In this document: positions 12,169 to 25,015 of the stretch, piece after piece
Layout: every line of letters starts with the position of its first letter
Position numbering within the stretch: the first letter of the stretch is position 1
Source: Larix kaempferi
Lineage: Eukaryota > Streptophyta > Pinopsida > Pinales > Pinaceae
Assembly: GCA_027924585.1 (NCBI GenBank)
Contig: BSBM01000361.1
Coordinates: 62,091,501 to 62,155,500, forward strand
Reading direction: 5' to 3'
DNA: 64,000 bases
The notes under the pieces: model-generated
Told to the model about the DNA's origin: nothing
The model's database searches: none
Seen by the model: only the letters and a program-made list of their open reading frames with translations
Position numbers and translations under genes: made by a program

Positions 12169-13690
12169 ATCATAATACGGTAACCTTGTCGAAGATGTGT
12201 TTGCTTGATCCATAGGTTGACAGTATGTATATTTATCATGCATGGATTCATCCACATTTTTAGAGAGCACAGTGTGGTTCCATTCCCATGCGTTGATTAC
12301 AGCATTTGAAACTGAGTTCCTATCAAAATGACAATCATCTTGGGAATATTCATTTCGTTCCATATATTACATGTTTACGAAAAAGAAGTGTGATATCTTT
12401 GCACTCAACAATTTGTAGTCATGTTTATGGGAGGTAGTATAAATGGAAATTGGGGAATACATAAGATCCACTCATGGGCTCCGATATTTCTTAAAGAAGC
12501 ATCATGAAAGTGGACATCTACAATAGAATATTTGCATGAGTTATCTGAAGTTGAGAAATAAATATTAGTTCCATTTCAAGATGCATCACTTCATGTTCTA
12601 GAAGTTAGCTTCCAATAAAGCAGGAAGAAGTTATTTGTAAACTATCTATAAGGGTTGTTGATTGTACAGAGGAATACTTTTCTCCAACTAGTTCATTCCA
12701 TTACTACATGGTTACAGGTGTCAACTATTTATGACATGTATAGAAGCTATGTGGAAGTTTGACTACTTATTGGTTGTATACTATCGATACCTAGTTGTTT
12801 GAGAGTGTATTGGAGAGTGGTGAAATCCATCACCCACGCTGCGTTATTGAATCCATCACACATAAATTGTTGCAGCCATGTTGGTGCTGAGAAGTGAGCT
12901 TGCAGATAAGACTCAAAAGCAGTTTGGTGTGCCTCCTTGAAGGATCCAAGAAATTTTGCAATAGCTATAGCTGCTCCAAAAGAAGAAATTTGACATCACT
13001 CGGGTATAGCAGATTCATCATTCAACTTCATAAATGTAACTTGTAGACTGTGTTTTGTTTGTGAGTTATAGTATTTGTTTTGGTACTTGCATTTGTGTTT
13101 TGTGTACAATACCAAACTTAAGTCTAGTTGAACTGCATATTGTATGTTGGTGCATTTTCGGCTGAGACCGACACCCCTTCTCTTTCAAGTTTGAATTGGT
13201 TGAAACTTTGCTTGTAAAGGGAGGATTTGCAAGAATCCCATAGTCTGATTGAGTCCTTGAATTTGGTCATACCTGCACAAGGAGGCCTCAAGTTTTCTTC
13301 ACTATGTATAATACAGAAGAAACATTAGATTTGTTGAACACTCTAGTACATTCAGCATCAAAATACTCAATCAAAATCAACAAAGACACACTACAAACAG
13401 TTATTAATCAGCTACAGAATTTGAAAGCCATTGAGGAAGATGCACATCACACGAATTGACATTCTGAACTAGTGCTTGTTCAGAATAACCCCTTGTTTGA
13501 AGATGATTCCTACCAGCTTCCAAAATGGCATTGGATCCCAAGGGAGTTAGGAAACATGGCGTAATTTATAATTCTCTCTCATGTTTCATAAAAATTCAGT
13601 CTCTTTATCGTTTGAACAAATTTTAAAGAAAAATCATTTCGTACTTTGCCGAAAATTCGATGCCAAAGTTAGCAAGTTTGAAACCGGTGC
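12169..13690. other. No gene recognised; possible coding relics
   Basis: A minus-strand frame at 12,142-12,363 and a plus-strand stretch near 13,315-13,560 (containing LLNTLVHSASKYS and SYQLPKWHWIPRE) have protein-like composition, but I cannot place them in a family. The rest is noncoding in appearance. No LTR or terminal repeat was found at the right edge of the copia fragment. Confidence 0.4.
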
Positions 13691-13699
13691 ATGCTAGAA

Positions 13700-14320
13700 A
13701 TTTGAATATGGGTTGCATTCAATGGGTAAATACCATTCTTTTCTTATATGCTCATTTAGAACATGAATTTTTCTTCTCCATCTAGATGATATCATCAATG
13801 ATAATGAAATAATGCAAGGACATATATTATGTTTCCAGGAAACATATATCGATTATATTCCCAGAGAAACAATTTTTTCAAAAAATTACAATTGTTTTTC
13901 AATGTACTCAATGCATGGTGTCATTACATATATTAAACAAAACATCCTTGTCCATAAGTCATGAAAAAAAATGTGAAGGAAATTGGAACTAAACTTGAAT
14001 ATAAGAATATCCACTTTAAGCTAATTAATATCAAGAATATCACCATTGTTAGTATGCAATCAACAAAATATGAAACTCCTAGTTGATGGGGACTTGAATA
14101 TTGATATACTACAAATTAACATATTAATTCAAAAACTAAGATCATTTATGCAAAGCAATGGCCTAAAATTGCACACAAATAAAGCCACAACTACCAATGG
14201 TGCCATGCTTGATCACTTTTAGAAAAAAATTGAAAATACTAATGTCAAATTCAATGTATTTGAGGCCTATTAGACTTATTATCACGGAACTTGCATCTCA
14301 ATCCATCTGCAATATCATAT
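13700..14320 (+). pseudogene. Endonuclease/exonuclease/phosphatase (EEP) domain relic, helitron-like
   Basis: Translated across stops and shifts, the stretch shows the EEP fold order. The signals are a start resembling SLxAHLEH, then GHILCFQET (metal-binding Glu) near 13,830, HGVITYIKQNI, then VDGDLNIDIL (cognate of the GDFN box) near 14,083, and MLDH near 14,210. The closest match I can see is within this window: the minus-strand endonuclease at 25.9-26.5 kb shares ILCxQETx, RETIxxxxYNC and the YMxSxGxKLH-like stretch. No PIF1 helicase was recognised upstream, so this is a detached 3' part of a related element. A non-LTR retrotransposon endonuclease is the main alternative, but no reverse transcriptase follows. 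Confidence 0.65.
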
Positions 14321-16109
14321 TATTTATATTAAGTTCTTGTATCCCAATATTCAAGTTTATATTTATTCTTCTTTGGCCTAGGAAAAAAAAGAGGAAAAGC
14401 AAAACAAACTCCCATAGAGCCTCATAGCATTTACTAATATCAAATTCTATTATCCTCTTCCACTAAACTATAATGCATACAAGAATCTTACTAGATGAGG
14501 ATAGCAATTTAAATAAATAACTAAAAAACTTGACAGGAAATAACAGTTGGGAGCAAGTTTGCCACCAACATTTTATTCATAGATCAGTGTTCATTTCTTT
14601 TCTGCAAACTTGCTTTTGTTAGTGAAACTTGTACAACATTCTATTTATTGGAATTTTGCATCTACCACCTGCTTCTTGCATGTTGGATGTTGGAAATTAG
14701 TTTACATTTTCCAATGTTGCACTAACACAACATTGCTTTTTGCATCTTTGTATATATGTTGTGGTCTCTAAAAAATAATTTTGTTCAAAATACTTGTGTT
14801 GATAGCATATTTAGCCAAATTGCTTATTGAAATTGGTGTTGAAATTTAGCATTCAGCGAAATAATTAAGTATTTTGATATTAGTCTACTTCCTTTATGCT
14901 TTAAAAATTGATTAATTTAGCTATTTTTATTTACAATACTAGATTTTGGTCCTTTCTGTCAAATGATTTACATCTCTGTACATTAATATATTAATGAGAA
15001 CCATTGGAACTACATCTACCTTAAGATATTGTTGAATGCATTGATGTTGATAACCAGAAATGCATATATCCTAATATCATAATTTATGTTCTATCTTTCA
15101 AAAAAACAAAGAAAACAAAATGTGTAGCAAAATCTTTGCTTATTGCGTGAATTGCTACTTTCATATTCCTTTTTCACATCTAGGCTCGCTACTTTTTCTT
15201 ACTCCTCGGCCCATATTCATTTTCTTCATTTGCAAAGATTCTGGTTTTACAACAATAAATAGACCTTAGGGAAAGTTACTAAAATACCATACAATGCATG
15301 AATATAAAGAAGTTGTGCAAGAAGAAATGGAGAAAACATCAACAACAATCACAGAAAAAAGATGAACAAAATATCTATGTCTCTTAGATAGTAGCCAACA
15401 GTTTATTGCCTTCCAAAAAATAACAAAGTCTTCAAGGGAGATGTATTGGCACCTTATGGACCTGCACACAACAAAGCACTCGATACACCTACAAAATGAC
15501 AGTTAGTACATGTAGACTTGGTGGAAATATATGTCCAAATGAATATGACCATAGACATCAAGAACTACCTAATTCCTCGTTTTGTTGGTCGAATCATCCA
15601 CGACAATAGTGTTGGAATAGCAGGCATTAGCATGAATAATAAAGGAGCATACCATATAGGAGATGCAAAAGCATGCATTGTAGTTCTCTACAAAACCATG
15701 TAGATCATATCTAGCAGGTTTACAAATCGCGCAAACTTACACCAGACATGACAATAAATGAGTTATTCCTATCAGTTGGTTCCATTGCGGTGATTGTAAT
15801 GGGATGCCAGAAAAACAATACACAAAGTAAGGACAGAGAAATGGCATATGACAATGCAATTGGAAGCCTCTGCCTTCTTTGCCTGTGTTGAATCACTTTT
15901 GTTGTTTTACAAGAATCTATTTAGATGAAAACAATGTCTTTGATTCATTCCACTCATCCGAATACCATTTCCCAACATGTTTTAGCTGCAACTAAGCGGA
16001 AGCTGCAATGAAATGATTGAGCAGATACCAGAAAAACTTGCATGGGATATCTGTTCAAAAAAGTTGTCGGGAATGGTCCAAAAGGTAGCCAGCTGATAAT
16101 TATTTCTAA

Positions 16110-16184
16110 CAAATCCTTTTAACAGTTGTTGGAGCGAAAAATTCACAAAACAAATCCTTTTAACAGTTGTTGGAGCGAAAAATC
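16110..16184. repeat. 41-bp direct repeat, two units
   Basis: The unit beginning caaatccttttaacagttgt occurs at 16,110 and again at 16,151. The first 34 bases or so are identical, so the duplication looks recent. Confidence 0.9.
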
Positions 16185-16419
16185 AAGTGATGCACATGAT
16201 TACTCAAACATTTAGTTATTTGCCTAAATTCATGAACATTGTATTCTATTTTGGATTTGTTATATTTTCTTCTTTATGTTTCCACCTTCTTGATTTTTCT
16301 CTTTTTATTCTTTCTTCACTATGTAAAAGAAAAAGTAATAATAAAAACATTCTACCCTTTACCGATGTCGGGGATGTTAAAAGAAAAAAATGCATTTGCG
16401 CCACCATTTCAACGTATCT

Positions 16420-16680
16420 ACACTAAATGTGGAAAACCATTGGCACTAAATTCGGCAAGCTGAACTATTTGCAAACAAAGAATAGAAATCAAGAACAGGA
16501 AAAATGTTGAATACATCCTGGAAACTGAAGAAGGGCCAATTAAATGTGTCCTGTGTGGCACAACACGAAAGAATGTTGTGCACAAATTTATGAAATCTCC
16601 TTTGAAAACTACTACAATCTCATCAAGCGTGTTCCATCTACAAAAATTTTCTCGGAGAGGGATGTTTACACTCTGAGTAA
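16420..16680 (+). pseudogene. Unassigned relic with paired cysteine motifs
   Basis: The translation includes YTKCGKPLAL, then a stop, then TICKQR, and further on IKCVLCGTTRKNVVHKFM. The spacing resembles a zinc-binding module. No family match is clear. A transposon-carried replication or zinc protein is possible, but I cannot support it. Confidence 0.25.
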
Positions 16681-18550
16681 ATAACACCATTTTAGAAGTC
16701 AGGAAAATGTGATCTTTGTTTTTGTTCTTGATTTTGCAATAATATATTTTTGTTACTATGGGATAACCAATTATTTGGTAAATTGGACTTCTAGTTACTT
16801 TTTCCAAACTATCTTAACTCATTTCCATTAGCTATATTTCTATTGGATGGATAGCTTGTACCAATGTTACTTTAGTACAACAGGAAATTTTAGAATTAAA
16901 TTTTTCGGCATTGTAGTTCAATGCTTATAATATTTCAAATATATAATATAATGTTTTCTTGTGGCCTGTTATCCATATTTATTTGCACTTTACCATGTCT
17001 TCATTTATAGCTTTTTTTTTCCTTTCCCAATGGTGATTGTCTTTTAAGGTTATGATATTGATATTCATGTTCACAATTAATGTCGTTACTTACTGCTTGC
17101 AGAAATTGTTATGATCGCTGAATTGTTCTAATGTCTAAATTAATAACTCTATTATAGCATGCTTTATTGCATATTGCTTGATGGAAATTGAAAATAAATT
17201 TCATTTAAAAAAAAATATGTCGTGTCTATTTGTTAGTACTTAAAATTACATAGAAAATCTCCTACCCATGCTACTATTTTATATCTTTGTATATGTTTGG
17301 TTCTTTTTAATTTAAAGCAAACAATGATATTGTGGACATGTACAAAGTATTTACTTGTTGCATTATTGTGGATATGTACAAAATTTGTACTTGTTGGCTT
17401 CTATTTTTTCCGTCACTGCATGCTCACATTTACACACACATATACAAAAAAAGGAATGGATACTATGTTTATGTTCATAAGTATTTCTTGAAATCAATAT
17501 GCGAAAGAAGAAAAAAAAAAGTGCATGAAGCAATTTCCATTTCACTGTAAATTGATGTGATTTCACTCACTAGTTGAAGTGCCATTGTTGAAAAAAATGA
17601 AACAAAGTCTTCAGTGATATGCATAAAAAACTTAGCAATATCCCAAAAAAACAATCACAATGGTTGTTACCAGCAAACAAGTGCTTTGATGTACAAAGAT
17701 CTTTGGAAATGGACATATTCTAGGATATCATAGTGAATCTAGCAACAATAGACTAGTTAACATTGTAGAATTCTCTTGAGACATTTATACCAACAGTGCA
17801 TTAGACACAAGATCATATGGATATCAATGTAGTGCATTGTGATCTATGGCTTCAAAACAGGGGGGAAGTAGAGCTCAACAATAGGTTAAGTGCCATATTT
17901 CAATCCATTTAATCTTTTTTTCCTACACTGAATTCAATGCAAACAATCATCCCATCCAAATTAAGAAGATGATAGCTAGTGCTCAACACAATTAGACAAA
18001 CAACAAAATGTCTACTATTATATTTTTTCGTACCTTTCTCAACAATAGGTAGTGCATAGGTTTGAATCAAGTGCAAATGTGCAACATTGAACTAATTTTC
18101 CTTCTACCATTGCATTGCAGTGTATACCAAATAGAAATTTATCGAGAAAAAATCCCGAGTTTTAAAAGAAATAACTACAACAAAATACAAGGTAGTATTG
18201 ACATATTCTCCATACTTTTGCATATCAAGAATTTTGCAACCCAAACAAACATGTTGACTAGATGTTCATGCTTAGATTGGTGATCTCAAGAGTTAAAAAT
18301 AAGGCATGCAAAATAGCTCGTATACGCCATAGGGAAAAAGTACATGTGGTCTATGCAAAATCTAGTTCCACAATAGCCAATTGCACACATGGGCCAGCCA
18401 CTAAAAGGTTTGTACTTTTTATTTTGTGTTGTAAGTTTTGGAATATTTCTATAGCCTTGTAGTTTGTTCCTTCTTATGCATATTGCAGTTTTAATAATAA
18501 TTGCTTTTTGGTTTGATAAATTTTCTCAAGTTGTAGCCTCTCAAGACTGG

Positions 18551-19380
18551 CCTAGCCTAGTAACTTACTATTTCAGTTTTCCTAAATTTGCAATTAACAA
18601 CTTCAATATCCTTTAGAAATGGAGTAAGTAATGGGCAATTCTATCAAGTTCTATTGTACAAGTTAGATATGTTATTTGCAATGTGACTATTTTTTGGATG
18701 CACAAATCACTCTTGTTTAGATACCAACCAATCAATATCGATGCTTATATTACTTTGAATGGTATATATTTCATATTTAGTTGAGCTTAGTGCGAAATCA
18801 GCTTCAGAGGTAGGCACTTAGAGCAAGAAGAGACTGATATTTAGATTTCAGCTAGGAACTTAGTTACTTATGTTTTTGTAATTCAATTTTGATATTTTTT
18901 TTAAGTAAGGATCGATCTAAAAGGTTTCTTCCACACTAATCCTTGGTATCAAAATTGCACGAACTCTTTAATCCCATTTACCTACATTCTGGTCACGTGT
19001 TGGAGATAGATAAAAATATATTATCTTATTATCTATCTTGAGACAACTAGCTCAATATAGTGGATTGAATTCCTATGGTGATAATTTGAGGCTTCTACAT
19101 CTCCTGAACAAAATCATCAACCTCCAATGACTTTTGTTCTTGTTCAAAAGTATAATTACCACACCAAACTCTTTGAAAAAAACCACAAGGACCAATATGG
19201 CACAAAGAAAAGTGGAAACATATTTATAGGTAAGAACACAATTGTTGTTACATGACCAATTGCTTACCATCATTTTTTATAATCTATCAAGCACTGTAAT
19301 GGAATCTAAAATTTGTCATTCCACTGAGTTTGAGTTTTACCTTTGCAACTATGCCAATATTCAAGTACTATTGATATTTG
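18551..19380. repeat. Dispersed direct repeat, left copy
   Basis: This block, starting near ggcctagcctagtaacttac, recurs in the same orientation at about 20,022-20,940. Many substitutions and small indels separate the copies, so this is a much older duplication than the 53-kb one. Shared landmarks are aacttcaatatcctt, gcacttagagcaagaagaga and cacaaagaaaagtggaaaca. Confidence 0.85.
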
Positions 19381-19664
19381 TTTGACATGCTTCATAGAAG
19401 TAGATTTTTTTGGAGCAATTTTCCTACATTTGACTTTGAAGCATGAAATACATCTACTTTTAAATTCTTTTTCCTTTGAATTTGCTTTAATATTTTTGTT
19501 TATGTTCCTATCTAGATTGCTAGCTTTTGAAAATGAAATATCAAAGCATATCAAGATTCCTAAGGAAATCTTAATATCCTTCTAAAGAAACACATGGAAC
19601 AAAACAAAGCATATAATATTTTTATAGGTTATAATTTCAATAGAAAGCTTACTTGGTTGTTTCC

Positions 19665-19800
19665 ATTGATACTAAGCATTTGGTTAGTTCCGCATTGGTG
19701 GGTTCCAGGTTTGAATCCCCCTAGGTTAGGTGCACTTGTATTTTCTGATGGGTTTATTAGGGATGCCAAACATGAATGTGGGGAAATCATTGCTTGGGCC
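19665..19800 (+). mobile_element. Possible tRNA-derived SINE
   Basis: A pol III-like A box (tggttagttcc, from 19,681) is followed about 27 bp later by a good B box GGTTTGAATCC at 19,708-19,718. The spacing is tRNA-like. A related segment follows directly at 19,845-19,990. No poly-A tail or target duplication is evident. Confidence 0.4.
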
Positions 19801-19844
19801 TAATAACTTGATATTTTAGTATTAAGGATCCACAATTAACAACT

Positions 19845-19990
19845 TCGGTATTCCTTGGATATAGTGAGTGTCAGTAGATACCAGATTTGAATCCCCTGTG
19901 AGTTAAATGTGCATTAGTATTTCATAATGGGTTTGTTAGGGATCGAAACTGTGAATATGGGGAAAGCATTCCTTGGATTTCGCAAGAATA
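19845..19990 (+). mobile_element. Second SINE-like copy
   Basis: A B-box-like GATTTGAATCC lies at 19,884-19,894. The downstream sequence parallels 19,720-19,800 (gggtttgttagggatc, tatggggaaagcatt). The A box is not convincing. It could also be a plain local duplication. Confidence 0.35.
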
Positions 19991-20021
19991 TTTTTGTTTG
20001 AAAAAAATATTGGATTCTATC

Positions 20022-20940
20022 CTAGGATCTTGTTATTTCAGTTTCACTAAATTTGCATTTAACAACTTCAATATCCTTCAAAAATGGAGTAAGCAATGCG
20101 CACTTTTATCAAGTTCTATTGTAAAAGTTAGATGTTATTTGCAACGTGACTATTTTCTGGAAGTGAAAATCACTCATGTTTAGATAGAAACCAATTATAT
20201 AGATGTTTATATTACTTTGAATGTTATATATTTCAGATCTAGTTGACCTTAGTGCGAAATCCGTTCCAAAGCTAGGCACTTAGAGCAAGAAGAGATAGAC
20301 ATTTGGATTTGATCTAGGCACTTAGTTCTTATCTTCTTTTAATTGAGTTTTGATCTTTTCTTTTAATTGAGGATCTCTCTAAAAGGTTGCATCCACACTA
20401 ATCCTTGGTATCTACATTGGATGAAGTCTTTAATCCCATTTACCTACATTTTTTGGTCATGTGTTGGAGCTTGATCATAAAAATATATTAACCTATTGTC
20501 TATCTTCAGAAAGCTAGCTGAATATAATGGATTGAATTTATGTGGTGATAATTTCAGGCCTCTGCATCTCCTAAACCAAATTATCAATCTTCAGTGACTT
20601 TTGTGCTTGTTCAAAAGAATCACCATTCTAGATTCTTTGCAAACAACCATGAGGATCAATATGACACAAAGAAAAGTGGAAACATATTTCCAATTAAGAA
20701 CACAATTGTTTTTACATACATGCATCTCAACTTCCTTGTATTGTCTAACACTGTCCTCTATTAAAAATAATATTATTGTAACCATCCATGTATTTATAAA
20801 AATAGCAAGTGCTTACCATCCTTTTTGATGATCTATCAGTGTAGTGGTTTCTAAAATTTGCCATTCCACAAAGTTTAAGTTTTACTTTCTCAACTATGCT
20901 AATATTTAGGTACCATTGATATTGTATCTAGCATTTGATT
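20022..20940. repeat. Dispersed direct repeat, right copy
   Basis: Partner of 18,551-19,380, about 1.47 kb downstream. It contains an additional stretch near 20,720-20,815 that is absent or diverged in the left copy. Confidence 0.85.
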
Positions 20941-23059
20941 CTACAACATGTTGATATATTTTGAAATTAAAAATGTTTTGTTGTCTAAAACACTTGGACT
21001 AAAATGTTAAGTGATCTTTGTTGATAACGTTATAGGAAACTAGCACAGTTTGCCACTCTCATTTTCTTTGGCACGAAAACAAGTTCACAGCTCATGGATT
21101 GTAGTCATTTACTAACATTTTTTGTTACATGTATATTTTTACCTCATCCTCTATACTCATGCATTGTGTGGATAAGATAAACTATCGTTAGTTTTCAAAA
21201 TTTGTTTAGGTTGAACATAGAAAATTTTGTACTTTCAGTTTGCTATTTTCATGTTCAGAAACGGGATATAAATCCGGAATTCTAGGTGAATCTTAACTGA
21301 TACTTAAAAATTAGTTATTTAGCTATTTTTTCTTTCTAAAATAGTGATATGAGTGTTCAAGGCTAACGAATATTGGCCATATCAGAGGAATTAAGCATAT
21401 TCATAATCTAAGGGATTATTGTTAGTGTATGATCATGATTGCATGTTGAGAAGTGTGTTTTCTCTTTGACAAGTTGACTGCTAGAATATATTTTAGTGAA
21501 GTTGGACATTGTTAAAATGATTTTTGGATTTAAAATACCTTTTTTTATACTAATATATCCTTAGTATATTTTTTTGAACAAATTGGTAAATATCTTTGTT
21601 TGGAACGAATTGGAAATTTGTTATTCGAAAATGTTTGATGTTTAACCGTCAATATGTTCCTCTTCAAATTGTTTTATAATATATAACCCTTTTAGATCTA
21701 TTAATGACACCCCACTTCTACCCAAACAGTCTTGCCAATTTTTCAATCTTGTACACATATATTGCACAATTGTACATTGCCCAAGTAATTGACTTCTACA
21801 ATAAAATGAGAAAATGATTCTCAAATAAATTTCTCATCCTACAATAATCATAATCTTTTATTATGAATCCAATTAACTAGTTCATTAAAAAAAACAAAAT
21901 AAATTTCTCATTTTCAGCTATTAGTATAATAGATCATCTTGTACTATCTATTAGTATAATAGATCATCTTGTACTATCTATTAGTATAATAGATCACCTT
22001 ATACTAGCACATGGATCTTAAAAAATGATTCTAGATAATATTCTATGAAGTTGAGGAACTATTGCTTTGATCATATCAACACTTATAAGTACCTCTACCT
22101 ATAAGTGCCACTAGACACCTATACATCTACCTCTACTATCTTCCAAAAGGGTTTAAAAACTGTGTGGATTGAGGATCCATAGTCTTAAAAATCTATTTTT
22201 TTTCTTAATAGATAGACTTCAAACAAAAATTGAATGTCATTGTTGCTTATGTTATGTATCTTGGATAAATCATTAATGTTTGTAATTAAAAAAACAAATA
22301 CTAATGACATTTTGGATTTTTCGTCTTTGTTCATTTAAAGAAGATTAATTCAAAGTCCAAAAACATGTAGAAGTATTTGATAGGAATTTAATTTACAAAT
22401 ACAAAGTGAGGACCAAAATGGAAGCTAACCGGCCTAATCAAACTCACTATCACATAAATAACCTAGGCTTTGGCCATTTGAAAGTAAGAAAAATAGCAAA
22501 CAAATAGTGTGTTATTTGCTTCTTTTGTTCATTTAGAGTTGATATTGTGTTTTTTGCTTCCTCTTTGGCCCACATATGTTTGCATAATCTTGCGGTGGAA
22601 GCATAAATTTCAAATACTAACTTGCCTATTATTATTTATTATTTATTGGTACATAAAAGAAAAGGTATTTATTTAAAGGGAAAACATGCTATAAATTCTA
22701 ACAAAACCATTAAAAGAATATGTACAAACATAAATTATTTTAATCGCTTGCAACATATAGATTCCTATTTTTTTTTTATGTAACATTGATTGGTATTCCT
22801 TGCATCTTGTGTTAAATAGAAATAATAAATATCTAATTGATATATCAATGCCACATATTTATTTGCAATTATATTGCCAAACTAAAAATTGCACTACATG
22901 CAAATCTAAAATTTGAATTGAACCAAAGTAAATATTACATATAAATATTCCCTACTAAACTTGGTATTAACTCATCAAATTTTATATAGCAGTAGGCGGT
23001 ACCAAAAGAACTATGAAGCTTCCACCTACATGTGCAAATGCTCAATTTGATCCCTTGCT
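20941..23059. other. AT-rich DNA, no gene recognised
   Basis: No domain is visible on either strand. The frame at 21,642-21,824 is short and featureless. A 30-bp triplet repeat lies inside and is listed separately. Confidence 0.55.
21917..22009. repeat. 30-bp minisatellite, 3 units
   Basis: ttagtataatagatcatctt starts at 21,921, 21,951 and 21,981. The first two units are identical; the third has a few changes. Confidence 0.95.
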
Positions 23060-23345
23060 TCCACCACAATTTGCAATCTCATTTTACTAGCTTATAGCAA
23101 AAACAACAGACTCCTATACTAGCAATATTTGATGATGAGTTGTGGCCCTGGCTACAAAGTGCCCCCCACAAATTCCCCGATGCATGTCTCGAATAAAATA
23201 TCCAGCCTCATCCTCTAGCATGCATTTCAGCAGTAACCCTTCCGGATTTCTCCAATAAAGCTCTGTCCCTTGTTTTAATCCTACCAGGTATGAAGAGTAG
23301 TTTTTTATATTCCAGACTCGTGCTATCCTAAACAAAATCTTCCGG
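23060..23345 (-). pseudogene. Ty3/gypsy pol fragment: integrase H2C2 zinc-finger region
   Basis: The minus-strand translation contains YWRNPEGLLLKCM, then IRDMHRGICGGHF and ATTHHQILLVG. This is the linker and zinc-finger stretch that precedes the gypsy integrase core (L-C, H-x-G-x-C-G-G-H, T-x-x-K-I-L). The second half of the finger and the integrase core are missing, as are RNase H and all other parts of the element. It is an isolated orphan fragment of about 290 bp in noncoding DNA. Its source could be the same kind of gypsy element as those at 28.9 or 37.6 kb, but those lack this region here, so they cannot be compared. Confidence 0.75.
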
Positions 23346-25015
23346 TGTTTTGGTTGAGGGGTTCCCTAGTTATCCTAGTTTCATATTGTAGCCCTCACAG
23401 AGCATATTAAATAACCTGTTAAAGCTAAGACCAAAAGAAGGCACTTGTTGTTGAATATGATTTGGTTTAATAAATAAATTTTATGGAAAAAAATTAAAGT
23501 ATATATTTTTAATGTATTTTTGTGTTCTAATGGAAATGTGTAATTATGGTTGTGTTGAAATTAATCAAATATTTATAAATTTAATATCATGGTTTAATTT
23601 TTTTTATTAATATAATTTAATTTAAGAAATAAAATTTATGGTAAAAATTCAAAATATGTATTTTATGTATTTGTGTGTTTGAATAAAATTTGTTTTTAAT
23701 ATTTAGATGAAAATTTGTAATGATGATTGTGTTGTGTTTGATTGTATAAATATAATTTTAAGAATAACGTGTAGTAAATTATTTGTAATTTAATATTATT
23801 AATTGGGTTTTGATGAATACTATATTTAGTTGAGAAATAAAAAAAATTTACACTAGTAGCTTATAATGTAAATTGTTTTATTTTAATAAAATTTATTGAT
23901 TTTTTTATAAATACTATATATTTGTTTGAAAAATAAAATGTTTGCATTCAAAAATAATATCAACCATTTATCAAAATCAAAGTATTTATGTATTTATTAA
24001 TGATATTTCTATATAAATAGAATACTATATATAAACTTTTAATTATAAAATATGTAAATATGTTAAACATGAATTTTCTTTTTCATTTTAATATTTCTAA
24101 ATAGATTTATAATGATAATGTCATAATTTAATATAATTAATTGATTTTTAATGAATATTTTATAATAATAATAAAAAATTTACAATAGAAGATATTTTGA
24201 TACATACTATTTGTTTCACAAATAAAATATTTCTATAATTAATCATATATATATTAATAATAATAATTTCAAATATTTATTAAAATCAAAATATTTATGT
24301 TAAATTTTATTAGCTTATTTGGTTAAGGTGTGGGTCTCGTTAGGGATGAGCTATTTGGGAGGAAACACACAAAATTCAACTAGTTGACCATTAGTGTGGC
24401 CCAAGCTGAAGAGCGAGGTGCAATCCTCATGTAAGTCATAAAAATTCTAACAAACAAAAAAAATTCAAAATATTTATGTGTTTAAAAATAATTGATAATA
24501 AATATATTATTTCAAATGAATAAGATATTTTATTTTTCATACAATTTTTATTTTCAAAAAAAAAAAAAAACTATACTTTTGTTTTTATTCGATTTTCATA
24601 CAAATATATAATATTCATCAAAAATCAATTAATTATATTAAATTAAAATAATTTAGATTATAGATTAATATATTTTTGAGACCAATATAATATTCATATA
24701 TTAATATACTATAATATAATATAATATATAATATAATATATGTTAATAAATGTTTGATATTCTATATTGTAAACATATTTTATTTTTCAAACAAATAAAT
24801 ATATAATATTCATAAAAAACAATTAATTATAATTAATTATAACATTATAGAAATAACACATTTAGCATCAATTATTTTTAAATACAAAATACTTTGATTT
24901 TAATACCTTATCTCCACCGGTCCTACCACATAGAGTTTAAGAGTTTCGACTTAGAGCTTACCAAAAACGTGTACATAAACTGAAAGATGTTACTACCTGT
25001 AAGGGAGACTTTTGA
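23346..25015. other. Very AT-rich noncoding DNA
   Basis: Long runs of A/T with many ATTTAT/AATATA words and no coding signal. There is a short ATAAT-type microsatellite near 24,709-24,741. One more GC-balanced island at 24,305-24,435 stands out and is listed as a SINE candidate. Confidence 0.7.
24305..24435 (+). mobile_element. Possible tRNA-derived SINE island
   Basis: This GC-balanced island sits in extremely AT-rich DNA. It has a perfect A-box-like TGGTTAAGGTG at 24,320-24,330 and a degenerate B-box-like ggtgcaatcc at 24,417-24,426. The A-to-B distance is long for a tRNA-derived promoter, so the call is weak. Confidence 0.3.

Larger units (their letters stand above)
14321..18549. other. 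Mostly noncoding DNA; unassigned protein-like relics
   Basis: AT-rich sequence without recognisable domains. Short protein-like stretches occur at 15,518-15,703 and 16,350-16,680 (the latter with paired cysteines, listed separately), but neither can be assigned. Poly-T and poly-A runs create the other small frames here. Confidence 0.45.

Noticed and set aside
12142-12363. 73-codon minus-strand frame as a host gene
   Set aside because: Protein-like composition but no recognisable family, and it overlaps the end of copia reverse transcriptase.
19708-19718. A genuine tRNA gene at the B-box match
   Set aside because: No cloverleaf could be formed around it by eye: no acceptor stem pairing and no anticodon arm.
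23346-25015. Matrix attachment region or replication origin in the AT-rich block
   Set aside because: AT richness alone is not evidence, and no further diagnostic motif was seen.
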